A stretch of DNA of 64,000 nt from contig QKWP01001712.1 in the NCBI GenBank assembly GCA_003550325.1, positions 25,240 to 89,239 on the forward strand, read 5' to 3'. How positions within the stretch are numbered: position 1 is the stretch's first letter; the number at the start of each line of letters is the position of its first letter. The DNA comes from Gigaspora rosea (taxonomy: Eukaryota; Glomeromycota; Glomeromycetes; Diversisporales; Gigasporaceae). The translations under genes were made by a program, and so were the position numbers. Below, in pieces: positions 11,872-23,159 of this stretch. Below the pieces are notes generated by a model. That model was not told where the DNA came from, did not search any database, and was given only the letters and a program-made list of their open reading frames with translations.

Positions 11872-12552
11872 TCATATAAATTTGTATAATTTTATTAATA
11901 AATTATTAAAAATAATATTTTATATAAAATTTTATTAATTGATTATATTTTCTTGTACTAAATAAACATGTTCAACACCAAAAAAATATATTAAATCAGT
12001 ATATTTCATTTTTATTTTCTTAAAATTTAAAGAAAAGATACTTAATTTTAAAAATTTTTATCAAAAATTCAAAATTAAATATTATTGCCTGAAACTTTAA
12101 GAAAATAAAATAAAATAAACTAAAATAATAGGATTTTTGGTGCTAAATAAGCTTACTTAGTGCAAAAAGTTAGAATTCTTTAGCAAAATTCAGAGAATCA
12201 TAGAAATCTGTATAATTTTATTAATAAATTATTAAAAATAATATTTTATATAAAATTTTATTAATTGATTATATTTTCTTGTACTAAATAAACATGTTCA
12301 ACACCAAAAAAATATATTAAATCAGTATATTTCATTTTTATTTTCTTAAAATTTAAAGAAAAGATACTTAATTTTAAAAATTTTTATCAAAAATTCAAAA
12401 TTAAATATTATTGCCTGAAACTTTAAGAAAATAAAATAAAATAAACTAAAATAATAGGATTTTTGGTGCTAAATAAGCTTACTTAGTGCAAAAAGTTAGA
12501 ATTCTTTAGCAAAATTCAGAGAATCATAGAAATCTGTATAATTTTATTAATA
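11872..12552. repeat. 326-bp tandem duplication
   Basis: The string AATAAACATGTTCAACACC occurs at 11961 and 12287, exactly 326 bp apart, and the surrounding sequence is virtually identical for a whole period. A third partial unit is cut by the element starting at 12556. The low divergence points to a recent duplication within an older repeat. Confidence 0.85.
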
Positions 12553-13136
12553 AAACATATCCGCGGATTTTTGGAATGATGATCATTTTTGACACACCCT
12601 AAAATATGATCTACAGGGTGCGTCAGCTAGTTGAAATCCAATAAAATTACAAAAGCACTACTGTAAATAAACTTAACTCCCCCACTTCAACTGCTTCACC
12701 GATAACAATAGGTTTAGATCACACAAGTTTACTCTTCGTTACACTTTTCTGCAGGCCAACAATTACCAATAAAGTTTGATATAGTGCGTAAATTTGTTTT
12801 TTTTTCTTTGACAAAAAGGAATTTAAAAGTTAGTACAGGCTACGGAATACTTTAGGACAATGGTCCAATTAACTATTCAGAACTTTTTCAGTTATCAAGT
12901 GCTTTTCTTGGTTATTGAAGATATAAAAGAACCGACTAGTTAATTGTATCGTATAACTGTAAGCAATAAATGCACGGTATGTATCTGTATGTTTCATTTA
13001 TCTTTATTTTTCATAAATCAAAAATATCGAGCAAATTAATAAATGGTTTCAATAATTACTAATTGTCAACAATTGGCAGATACTGTATGAACAACCCAGA
13101 TGGATCGTACAGGATATTGTTATGAATGTAAAATTA

Positions 13137-13275
13137 GAATTGAAAAGGATGAAAACAAGGCATTCATATATTATCTGTTATCAAAAATTGGCAGACTTGA
13201 ATAATTTTAACAGAATTTTATTGTTATTATTTAAGCATTAGAGTCGAAATCGATAAGCATAAAGTGTCTTCATAT
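13137..13275. repeat. Dispersed segment shared with 44.3-44.5 kb
   Basis: The sequence around ATCAAAAATTGGCAGAC and TCGAAATCGATAAGCATAAA reappears in reverse complement at about 44360-44470 with moderate divergence. It may be a remnant of a repeated coding unit; no frame stays open in either copy. Confidence 0.6.
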
Positions 13276-14560
13276 TATCTGAAGTCTGCTATGGCAGGTA
13301 ATTTTATGACCAAGAGACAGTCAAGAGACCGCATCAAACCTTCTGGTAGTAATTACGCTCGATGAAGTAATCATCTTTCGCAAAAACATATACGATCTTT
13401 GGGTGTAACACTTTCTGAAAGTGAATAGCATATTTTGAATACTTGCAATTCAACATTATCATATGATTTCACGGACATGCGTGTCTGTGAAGTCATATGA
13501 TAGTGTTGGATGGCATTCGAACTATGCCACTCAACTTGTTGAATTTAATTTTAGTGTAAAGATGTTAAAAATAATTAGTGCCAAATTTATCTAGATACTA
13601 TATAAGTGATGATATTTTAAGGATCGAAAATAAATGATAAAAAAAACAATAAGCTTGAATAAAATTTTTTTTTAGTTGTAAATCATATATTCGTTATTTT
13701 ATTTGCATGCAATTTTATTCAATAAGCATAGGAAAATTCTATAAGCAATTATTAAAGCAAAAAACATGTATATATATTTAATAAAGTTCATTATTTTATA
13801 TATAAAAAGCCAGCCCAATCACTTTTATAATAGCAGTCGCCTAATGCACGGAGCTCATAACAGATTTTTAAATAGAAACAGATATTTCGATTCTAGTTTC
13901 ATTTCAATAACATGCTTCAACTTGAAACGTTCCATAGTATTTTCCCGAATTTTGACAACGCAAGTATAGTTTATACTTATTCCTTTTCAACACTGAATCC
14001 AAGATAAAAATAAATAAATGTCTTGCATTTATTCTTTTTCGCATCAATTTTATGCCTTATTAAAAAGTAAAAACCAAAAATCAAAATATTTTTTGAAATA
14101 CATATACTAATGAATAAATATCAATTTGTCACTTTTTGAATTTTTCTAATATTACAGTTCATAATTTTCTGCAGCTGAAAGTGCCTTGTTGATTCTTGCC
14201 AAGTCGAAAGAGATTGAATTTTCCACTATTAAAAAAAAAAATTAATGCACAATATTAAATCAGACTAATACACTTTAGGAATGCGTCAGTACCTGAACTT
14301 GTAAATCTTTTGCATCCATTCTGGTTAGATTGAAACTTTTAAATGCAAATATAAGCATTTTGGTATCAGTATGCCATATAATTCGAATCTAATATATAGG
14401 TAAAAGAATAAATTAATAATAAGACAAAAAAAGTTCTGCATTATCGATATAAAATTGAACTACAATGAGCTCTGAGGATCACATATTTGACATCAAGCTA
14501 GTGATGTTATATTTGTTATATTGATTGCAAATTGCACATATTCCATTTCAATGGTTTTTT

Positions 14561-14979
14561 TTAAACACATCGACCATCAGCTTGTGCATCAAACAACAAG
14601 ACAAACATCTGTTGATCGTTATCAAAAAATTTGCGCCCCCAATTTGAATCGTTATTAAAAATACCAGTTAATTGTGCATATGCATCGGGCTCTTGAAAAA
14701 AAACACTTATAACTACCCTTTCTAGAGTTAAAATAATGAATATGACCTTCAAAGACACTAAAAAAAAACTTTCTAAGCACAGAAATGAAATAGTTTGTTT
14801 GCCCGACTGCTTAAAATGGACTTTAAGCTTGCTTTCAATAATATGAACAAGATCTGCTTTAAACCGAGTAATTGCTTCCAATGGTAGTGTATATAGTCCA
14901 TTATGGCGAATATTGTATTTTTAAATAGCATTTTGATGCGAGTTAGACCTTTTTTTGTCTTATATGTAGTACTATACAT
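14561..14979 (-). pseudogene. Decayed coding sequence inside TIR element
   Basis: Two overlapping - strand frames (14561-14881 and 14773-14979) together look like one protein-coding stretch split by a frameshift: the upstream frame begins at an ATG at 14979 and includes TIFAIMDYIHYHWKQ; the downstream frame includes EPDAYAQLTGIFNNDSNW and FDNDQQMFVLLFDAQADG before a stop at 14561. Amino-acid use looks protein-like rather than random. I do not recognise the family. Its position inside a TIR element suggests a decayed element-encoded protein, but a captured host fragment is equally possible. Confidence 0.4.
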
Positions 14980-15307
14980 TTTACACTCAAATTATTGTTG
15001 CACAGTAGAAGTACTTAAACTGTCATTAGTCATGCCGTTTGTCAATCTATAAAATAAAAAAATTTTTAAATAAATTAGTTTTTAGTAATCTAATCTTTGT
15101 AATGTCTTTAACAATTTCATATTACCTTCTTATATAAAGTATATATGTGTAATTGGTTTAAAGGTGGTGCGATTGGTTTGACCATATTAAAAATTAGTTT
15201 TATAAAATTTTGATTTTGTTTTTCAAGTAATTTTGGGTACAAATCAATCAGCTGATATGAAATTTAGGGTACAAAAAAAGGCCCAATTCCAAAAATCCAT
15301 GGATATG

Positions 15308-15655
15308 ATTATAAAAAATATTATTTATATAAAATTTTACTAAGGAGAGAGCCATTTATCAGCTGATATTTTGCTACTAAGCAGCTACCCCTCCTCCCCT
15401 ACCTGATCATAAATACTGCAATTTGATTGGCTAAAATTTTTTAAAATTTTTAAAATTTTTAAACTTTAATATTAAATAAAATTTGAACCAATAATCCATT
15501 TTGGATGATTTTACTACCAAAATGTTCGTCTCAATGAGACAATTTCAATGAGCCTAAAATTGTCAAAATCCAATCACTGGATCCCAAGATCGTTATAAAT
15601 TTGTATTGCTTTAATTATATTAGTTTTGTATATATTAAAAATTATTTTTAAAGTT
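15308..15655. other. Repeat flank between two transposons
   Basis: The stretch holds the continuation of the AT-rich repeat, a TACCCCTCCTCCCCTACCTGA block similar to those near 24100 and 25770, and a fragment (ACCAAAATGTTCGTCTCAAT) of the family seen at 21.7-22.4 and 47-49 kb. No gene is seen. Confidence 0.5.
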
Positions 15656-15884
15656 CTTATTCCTTAAACCATAATGCAGGCAAATTTGCCTGCTAAAATT
15701 TTTTTTGATCCATTTTTACATAATTGCTCCAGATTTTTCTAAGGTTTACTTACCCCTTTTACTAAGCTCAAATGAGGCTTACTGCATCGATTGATCGTCC
15801 ATAAATTTCTTTTCACAGCATCTTTTGTATGCATAATGTAATGCTAATCTAAAGATAGTGAATAAATAACTTGATTATCAAATC

Positions 15885-17660
15885 ATGAAAAAAAATTCTC
15901 ACAATAATGTCTTAATGTCTTCTAAACGTAAAGCCAATGTATTGTCTTTGGACTTTGCATCTTTAAGTTCATCATCTTCATCTTTGAATTCGTCATTTTT
16001 GTCTCCTATTGAAAATGTAGAAGAATATGCCAACAAAGAAGAAGAAAAGTTCGTACCGATTTTGACGTTTCACTAGCATTCTTTAAATGATGACCCGGAG
16101 TCCGATGATAACCAGAATGCAGAGATAGATACTGAAAGTACCTATACAAAAAAATGTAAATCAGCAGAAATCGCACAAAAAAACTCCTACCACCACCTTT
16201 TGACTTTGAACCGTTTGTTCATTTAAGTCTATTGTGTAGGACAAATATTAGGTTACCACTACACTTTGATGTCGATATTTCCAAAGCGGTAGATTTTTTT
16301 ATTTTTTTTACAAGCATAATATTAGACACAATAGTTGTTAATACGAATTTGTATGCATCATTAAAGGATGCCGGTATTTCTGGTAGGGGTTGGCAGGATG
16401 TAACCCGTAAAAGCTTGTTATTTGGGTAGCTTCATAATCTACCATGGACTTTTTAAAGAGCATTCTCTCAACCAGTACTAGAATGAGAATCAGAAGCTTT
16501 TTATCTACTATATTTCAACGAAAATGTTTGTGACACGCTTTGAACAGATAAAAAGGTTCCTGCATATTTTTTCCTCTCCTCAATAATTACAAAATATTTC
16601 GAAAAAGTGAAGCCATTGCTTTCATGCGTCTGTGATGCTTCAAAATGATATTATGCACTAGCTTCGAATGTATCAGTGGATGAGATAATAGTTCAGTTTT
16701 CTGGCCAAAGCATGAATAAAGAACAAGCCCATACCAGAGAGTTTCAAAGTTTTCTCGTTGTATAAATCAGGATACATCTATACTTTCTTGCCAACATTAC
16801 ATGTTTCTCCAAATGACTTAGTAAAAGTGAGTGGTCTGAGTCAAATCGGGTGTTTAGTCCTCCATCTTGTTAAACAACTTCCGTATAATCAAGTTCTATA
16901 TAACGTGTACATGGATTATTATTTTAGTAGTATACCTCTTTTTCAAAATCTCTAGCAAATTTGTATTGGAGCTTGCGGAACAGTTCGTAAAACGAGCTCA
17001 GGGTTTTCCAAAGAACTGAAGGTCAATAAAAATGTCAAACTGGATTGGAATATTCGCTCTGGAGGTGTAGTAAATGGCATACTAGCTGTCTTTTGGCAGG
17101 ATAACAGGTCGGTAACAATGTTGTCAACAATCCATCACCTTGTTGGTAAAGAATGGGAAATCGAACGAATGAGGCGGCAACCAAGAGAAACAAAGTATGA
17201 ATGTGGCAAAGGTTCGTGCAGTATTCAGATCGCAATCAAAAAAATTATTGAAAATATCCAAAATAATTAATAATTATAATAATAACATGAATGGTGTGGA
17301 CGTAGCCGATCAACTACGATCCTATTACAATATGCAACAAACAATACGTTAAAACTGAATGCCCTTTTTTTTTGGTTGCTAGATATAGCAATTGTCAATT
17401 CGTATCTAATTGCTCAAACTTTAGGATCTAAACAAGGGCATAAGAATTCTAGCATAAGCTGATTTGGGGCCTTATTGAATCTGCAAGTGACATTGATGAG
17501 GTTCAATTAAGAGTGAAAAAAGAAACAAAAGTTTCAAAATCAAAGTGGCTAAAAGTTACAAAAAAATGTGAACTTTCAGATCAATGATTAGTGCCTGGAC
17601 ATTACTTGGCAGAATAGAGAGAAAAACGTAAGGCATGCCTATAGTGCGTCTGGCTAGCAA
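15885..17660 (+). pseudogene. piggyBac transposase (DDE_Tnp_1_7-type) pseudogene
   Basis: A decayed transposase, readable in pieces across several frames. The intact ATG at 15885 opens a 63-codon Ser/Lys-rich N-terminal part ending in a stop. The frame at 16232-16429 gives ISKAVDFFIFFTSIILDTIV, the helical part before the catalytic core. Catalytic blocks follow: SVDEIIVQFSG near 16672-16704, a YMDYYFSSIPLF block near 16908-16943, and NGVDVADQLRSYYNMQQT near 17290-17345, corresponding to the three conserved Asp motifs of piggyBac transposases. A WLLDIAIVNSYLIAQ stretch follows. Numerous stops and frameshifts make it non-functional. The inverted repeats at 15656 and 19704 are its likely ends. 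Identification rests on motif order and spacing; confidence is high for the family. Confidence 0.82.
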
Positions 17661-17777
17661 GCAAAAAAAAAATTAGCATTAATCGTAAAACCCCCTATCA
17701 AAGTCAGGTTTAGTATATTGCATGTAATATACCCTTATGTTGCAATAACAATCGAAATTGGTTTTAAATATTTTATT

Positions 17778-18785
17778 TTTTTTTTGATTTCAAAGTGCCT
17801 GTTTTGGGGCATATACTTTATTCTGTTTATGCATCTGGATTCTATATGGATTAGAGTACAACTAGCCACACGTACACTTTTGGTGTCTAATTTAAGTGGT
17901 CCGCCTGAAGGTTCCACACTAGATGCCATACCTGCAACCCAACTACAGGAATTACCTATTTAAACCCTTTGATCTTTAGTTTCCCACCTAGACTTTCAAC
18001 AGATTCACTGGATGTTTGCATTACCTATGCGGTTAGTCCAACCACCCGTTCGTAAGAGCCCTTAGGACTCCTTCGTATACCCGAAGGTACAATTTGGCTT
18101 ATCTTCAACAGGAAACTTGGTAGAGCGGTACCTGTCCCATCAGGTATTCACCTTCTCTTCGGTAACTTACGCATTCACTGAGGGGAACAACTTGCAGTCA
18201 GGTGATACCCTGCAACTGCTACTATTACCTACTTTTGCCCTTATAAGGTTCGCTCCAACCCTGGTACCTACCATTACTTTCCTACCGGTCCTTCCCCGGT
18301 TTTCCTAGACTTCCAATCCAGTTGGCCCGGAAGGGTTGATCTACCCGGTATTAGATGCCACTATAGTTTTTCTCTCCCTGGTACCTACTTCTATAACATA
18401 GGTCCTTTTCCTCCAGTACCCGATCCGGCGGCCAAGTTGGTAGACCTTGTCCCTGAGGTCAACGTCCGGTATTTCAGCTTCAGTCCAATATCCCAATTTT
18501 GGTAGCACTATCAAAGATCTTTGCTACTTCCTTACTCGAGTCTTGCCAAATGGGTTTTTGTTTCCCTGGTTCCTTTGATTTGTCTGTGTTATGCAACACA
18601 ACTTCGCCCGAAAGCTCTTATTTGAAATGGTAACCAAGGACTACAGGTAATGTACCCAACCGATCGACAGGAAACAGTTACCGGAACACAGATCTATTTT
18701 TTTCAAAGCGTTTTCAGTGGGATTTGAACCCTAAACCTCCACTTGGAGTGTGACAACTTACCAACTTTCCTAAGTCGCTACACCC
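17778..18785 (-). mobile_element. tRNA-headed retroposon copy 3, reverse
   Basis: The reverse complement starts with the tRNA-like head (B-box complement GGATTTGAACCCT near 18719-18731) at 18785, and ends with an A-run read as T at 17778-17785. The 16-bp duplication TTTTAAATATTTTATT is perfect at 17762-17777 and 18786-18801. The tail matches that of the 582-1603 copy up to the GCACGTGTGGCTA-like stretch and then differs. It inserted into the piggyBac element downstream of the transposase. Reading frames over it are not genes. Confidence 0.9.
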
Positions 18786-18966
18786 TTTTAAATATTTTAT
18801 TATCTAATTATAATTTATTATGACCTTATAAAATGATTATATGAAATTTTTTGTACCACGATAATTAATATTTTAATTAATAAAACTTTTATTATACAAA
18901 GTAATTAACAATTGTAATGATATATAGCAAATGCACGATATTTTGCAAATCAATTATAACAATATA

Positions 18967-19208
18967 GAGGTGAGTCAGTAGAAAGGAACAAATCATTTTT
19001 AGTAAAATTTTTTTAATTTTTAAACTAAAATATCTTGACAACTATTTAATCAAATTTGCTAAAAAATTTTTTTTTTAATCTTGAAATTATATAGAATTAA
19101 AATAAAAAAATTTATTAAATTTATTAAGATAGTTGTTAAGATATTTAAGCCTAAAGTCAAGAAAACTTTTACTTGGAAAAATTTGTCCCTTTTCTACTGA
19201 CTTACCCC
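18967..19208. mobile_element. TA-target MITE, copy B
   Basis: Ends GAGGTGAGTCAGTAGAAAG and the complement of GGGGTAAGTCAGTAGAAAAG are flanked by TA (18965-18966 and 19209-19210). Interior is a close match to 9512-9759. Confidence 0.85.
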
Positions 19209-19660
19209 TATATATAGGAAATATGCACTTATTTTATTTATTTTTTTTTATTTATTAGTATTATTTTTTTTTTCGCAAACTGAAAATTTTCAAATTGAGG
19301 TACTTAGAAATGCCCAAAGTTAGTTCTAATTGACTTTGTGAATATTTAATAAATATAACTTTATTTTAGTTAATAAATATGCAGATCATACCTGTTAAAT
19401 TCATTTCGACTAGGCATGTAGGGTCTAATTGGCTATGGTGATACAAAATTTGAGTCACATGGCATAATTTCACAGTTTCAAAGCGACATATGTTGTGTAA
19501 TGCAAACCTGTGACCTTACTCAAATCACATGGTAATGCGATACATAAAAGCTACGGTTCACCTTATATGCACTAACGCTTTGGGAGTTACTCTAATTAAT
19601 TTGTGTGAAAATTTCCATAAAGAAATTTTTTACAATAGTAAAAATTTTTTTAACTATTTT
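19209..19660. other. Non-coding right part of piggyBac element
   Basis: No gene seen. It includes a diffuse inverted pair (TTTGAGTCACATGG near 19450 and CTCAAATCACATGG near 19518). Confidence 0.5.
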
Positions 19661-19974
19661 TAGTAGGCAAATTTGCCTGCTAAAATTTACAGTTTAAGGA
19701 ATAATCTTATATAAGCTCTTACCAATTATAATATAGCAAAATATTTCATAATATATTTTAAAATATTTTGAAATCAAATTTTCAAAATATTTCAAAAGTA
19801 GGTTCAAACTATTTCAAAAATGGTTTCAAAATATTTTGATCCTATTTTAAAATATTTTAGAACTAGAAAACCAAGCTAGATTAGTAGATCTGTAATCTGA
19901 ATTGCATATTAAACTAATTTTTTAAAATAGTTCAAAATAATATACAAAATTTGTACTACAAAATAGATTTTCTA

Positions 19975-20720
19975 TTTTGTTTTTTTTTTTATTTTTTTGT
20001 TTTTGTTTTGTTTTTGTTTTGTTTTATTTTTTTTGGTTTCATTTTGTTTTTTTATTTTTTTTATTTATTTATTTTTTAATTTTTTTAATTTTATTTTTAT
20101 TTTAGCACTTTACAAAACCATTTTTGTAAGAAAACAAAAGCCAACTAAAACTTCTGATACTTTACAAAAATATAAACTAATTTCTCTAGCAATTTCTAAA
20201 TTTTAAAGAATGCTTCTTTAAAGAAATAAAGATTTAGTAGTGATTTAGTTAGTTTAGGGCTTTATTTATTTTTTCGGTTAATATAATATGTTTTTGTTTT
20301 TTTTTTTTTAAATTTGTTTTATTAATTTATTTTATTCTGGCACTTTGTAAGAACAGAACTCTTATTTTCTAGTATTTTGCAAAAAAAACCAATTTAGACT
20401 TTTTTAGCGCTTTATAATTTTTTGGTATTTTGCAAAAACATTAATCTAGCTTTCGCAATTTCTGAATTAGCAAGAATATGAACTCTTACTTCAAAAAAAT
20501 AAAGATTGGGCTTCCTTTATTTTTTATTATTCAGTTTGATTATATTATTAGTTTTTTTGTTTGTTTTTTTTTTACTTATTTTTTTTTTTATTTTATTTTT
20601 TCTGACTTTTTTAATACTTTGTAACTTTTCTAATACTTTACAAAAACACCAGTTTTAACTTCTTTGCCACTTTGCAAGAACATACTAGATTTCTTTGGCA
20701 GGTTCTTTTTTGAATTGAAG
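19975..20720. repeat. T-rich tract and degenerate ~270-bp repeats
   Basis: A nearly pure T tract (19978-20103) is followed by three diverged units starting with a GCACTTTACAAAAAC-like string near 20104, 20338 and 20630. Each unit carries CTTTACAAAAA, TCTAGC.ATTTCT and AAATAAAGATT words. The predicted 69-residue frame at 19997 is polyphenylalanine from the T tract and not a gene. Confidence 0.55.
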
Positions 20721-20789
20721 TATATAGTAGCCTGTTTGTACTGATTACTATTACTGTTGCTGCTTATATATACTACCTTGTCTTTTATA

Positions 20790-21740
20790 AATCTTAGTTG
20801 TCTAACCAGAGCACTTTCTGTAGCTATTTTAAATTACTTATTAATACTCTATGTTCTTTTCTTTCCTTCAATATGTTCTCTCTAAATTCTCCTAGCATAG
20901 TTCTAAGTATTTTGTTATTTTTAAACTGAATAGCCCAACTTGTTTTCAGAGCCTTTATATTTTTTCTAAATATTTCATTCTCTCTATAGATGCTCTACTA
21001 TAGTAAGATAAGCATTCTTTGATTTTGTAAGCTTGGGCTTCCACTAGTATATCCTATAATGTGAAGATATATGCTACATTAAGTTGAGATGATTTTTTAA
21101 TAAAATACGATTTTGAGTTTCTTGGTGCCCAGTTTGAACTATATGTCTGCTCTTTCCTTTTTTTTTTTTAATCTCAGAGATACTTTCTACTTCTATATTT
21201 ATATTTGAATTTTCCTTTTTGTTGTATACAAAAGAGTATTTTATCGTGTATATTGGTTTTGAATACTTCTACTTGGTATAAGACTATTGTATTTATGAAT
21301 ACATACACTTTTATTTTTGCTTTTCTCCATTACATCTTCTTTTTGAAATTGATTTTTGGTAGAAATGGATTCATTTTGGCTTAGAATTTCTTCTGTTCTA
21401 TAGTCCATAATACTATATTCTTGTTCTAACAAGATCTTTTTATATTTGTCTGAGGCTGATTCCACATATAGTATTTGGCTTCCCAAATTAACCTGCTTGT
21501 TTAATACTTTTGTTTTCTTTATAGTATATATTGTGCTGATAAACTATTTTTCTTGAGTGGGTTCTGCTAAATAATCTTTCTAAACAGTCTAGATTCTATA
21601 TTGTGTTTTTTAATATTTGAATTCTCTTTGTATTTTATTGATATCAAATTACATTTTAACAAGTTTTGCTTTATAATTTATTCTCTTCTTCAGAAATTTC
21701 CTGTTTTGCTAATTGTTTATAGCTAACATAGTTATATCTT
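20790..21740 (-). pseudogene. Decayed protein-coding stretch, unknown family
   Basis: On the - strand the longest open piece is 21241-21486, with ILYVESASDKYKKILLEQEY and Gln/Ser/Lys-rich continuation. Further along the same strand, about 20830-21000, another frame reads SIYRENEIFRKNIKALKTSW and a REN/KER-rich helical segment. The composition (helix-forming, charged) is protein-like and unlike the surrounding AT noise. Stops and frameshifts separate the pieces. I do not recognise the family; a transposon-encoded coiled-coil protein is one possibility. It lies just upstream of a dispersed repeat copy at 21735-22370. Confidence 0.4.
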
Positions 21741-22370
21741 TTTGTTCAGAGCGAAGCAAAGGCCTTTAATTTCTACATATTATGTTACAAAAGTTACTTT
21801 TTGATTCATTACATATTAAAATATCCAAAATGCAACTTTATGCTTTCCATCTGTCCACTCACATAATTTTTAAATTATTTTTAATTGGCCAATTTATGCA
21901 AATGAGAATAACTTTTGATCTATCAGTCCATTTTGAATTATTTAACTATCAAATGTTTATTTCGATGAGACGATTCTAACAAGCCCAAATCATTAAAATC
22001 CAATTACAGGATCCCACAATCATTTATCACTAAGTAAATTTTTTTATTATTGATAACTTTTGATCCACTAGGCTGTTTTGGATGATTTAACTACCAAAAT
22101 GTTCATCTCAGTAAGACAATTCTAACAAGCCTAAAATTGTTAAATTCCAATCACAGGATCCAAAGATTGATAAAAATTTATCAATTATTTAATCAAATTG
22201 ATTATATATATATAAATCAATTTGATTAAATAATTGATAAATCTTTTCAATCTTTGGATCCTGTAATTAGAATTTAATGATTTTGGGCTTGTTAGAATTG
22301 TCTTACTGAGACAAACATTTTGGTGGTTAAATCATTCAAAATAGCCTGGTGGATCAAAAGTTTATTAGAG
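21735..22370 (-). repeat. Dispersed foldback family, copy 4 (partial)
   Basis: The family has long self-complementary arms with the words GATCCACTAGGCTGTTTTGG, ACCAAAATGTT, CTAACAAGCC and AATCACAGGATCC. Here the centre is the palindrome at about 22190-22240. Other copies: 46855-47800 and 47868-49235 (+), 29140-29460 (-). The frame at 21782-21979 is within the repeat and is not a gene. Confidence 0.7.
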
Positions 22371-22739
22371 AAGTTTTTTTAGTACAGATCTGTACAAATT
22401 TTAAAAAAACAATTATTAAAGATTAATGCAGATCTGTGACCCTGTTGGCGATCATTAAAAAAATTTTTTTTATTTTTTGTGCAGATTTAATTTCTGTACA
22501 GATCTTTAACAATTAATATCAAGAAAGTTTTTATTAAAAGACCAATTATTAAAAATCTGCAAAAATCTGTGACCCCACAGCTATCAGTAAAGAAAAAAAT
22601 TTTGTATATACATTTTTTTATTATTAATAAAAAAAATACATTGTAATATACCAAATACTAATCCCACTATACTATATTGAAAATTACTATAAATTTCGAA
22701 TAATTTTTATTTTATTACAATATTTATTTTCGAGATTAC
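22371..22739. other. AT-rich repeat debris
   Basis: Words such as GCAGATCTGTGACCC (22430) and TCTGTGACCCCAC (22567) recur in direct orientation, suggesting a broken small repeat. No gene is seen. Confidence 0.45.
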
Positions 22740-23077
22740 TAAAACGCACCACTGGTGTTCAACACTACAATGATTTTCACCAATCAAATTTTTTAAATAC
22801 AGTGTAACGTAAAGATCAGGTGTAACATAAAATTTTTGTTGTTTTGGTATTTTTTTTAAAAAATATCTTCTAACTCAAAATTTTATCTATGAAACCACAA
22901 TTTTTTTTAAAAAAAAAACCTCCCTTGTGAAATTTTACTATATACTATTGCCTCACCCTAACCCTAACTATTAACTTTAACTTAACATTTATTAGGTTTA
23001 ACTTTTGTTTATTTTTTTTTGTTTATTTTTTTGATATTAATCTTCATACTGGTGTTGAACACCAGTAGTGCGTTTTA
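22740..23077 (-). mobile_element. Shared-core MITE, copy 2
   Basis: Ends TAAAACGCACCACTGGTGTT and the complement of TAAAACGCACTACTGGTGTT form the inverted repeat. The core (AAGATCAGGTGTAACATAAA, CCCTAACCCTAACTATT) matches the copies at 11379, 25337 and 50143, whose termini are unrelated. Confidence 0.75.
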
Positions 23078-23159
23078 ACAAACTTGTTTATTTTAATATA
23101 TAATAAATATAAATTTATAATATAAATTTTTTTTTATTACAAAGGTGTTATATTATTTT

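Larger units (their letters stand above)
10932..12555. repeat. AT-rich dispersed repeat with palindromic modules
   Basis: Modules containing CAAGTTTACTTAGTGCA, GTTAGAATT and AATTTTATTAATAAAATT-like strings alternate in both orientations. The same modules fill 24230-25080. The left end has a GGTTTGGTCCAGTTTGGTTC word that also occurs at 24160 and, inverted, at 25110. The stretch is cut at 12556 by a TIR element. The reading frame over the left end is repeat sequence. Confidence 0.55.
12556..15307. mobile_element. Unclassified TIR element, ~2.75 kb
   Basis: Left end CATATCCGCGGATTTTTGGA and right-end complement CATATCCATGGATTTTTGGA agree over the first 22 bases, with weaker similarity for another 40. 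It splits an AT-rich repeat whose continuation (AATATTATTTATATAAAATT) is visible just outside the right end. The interior holds decayed coding sequence on the - strand and a stretch also found at 44320-44480. The superfamily is not recognised. Confidence 0.65.
15656..19704 (+). mobile_element. piggyBac element with later insertions
   Basis: TTATTCCTTAAAC (15657-15669) and its complement (19692-19704) each contain TTAA, and each is followed inward by the 18-bp self-complementary word GCAGGCAAATTTGCCTGC or a near copy (15676-15693; 19663-19680). A piggyBac-type transposase pseudogene starts about 220 bp inside the left end. A tRNA-headed retroposon (17778-18785) and a TA MITE (18967-19208) are later insertions; subtracting them leaves about 2.8 kb, a normal piggyBac size. 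The exact TTAA target used (15664-15667 and 19694-19697) is inferred. Confidence 0.65.

Noticed and set aside
17718..18308. Small frames on both strands
   Set aside because: They lie within the reversed tRNA-headed retroposon.
19997..20206. Phe-rich 69-residue membrane-like protein
   Set aside because: It comes from a long T tract; the hydrophobicity is compositional.
22955..22980. CCCTAACCCTAACTATT, and similar TTAGGG-like strings at 5960, 11487, 31925 and 50230, as telomere or subtelomere
   Set aside because: Each is only two to four imperfect units and most lie inside MITE cores, so they are element sequence rather than telomeric arrays.
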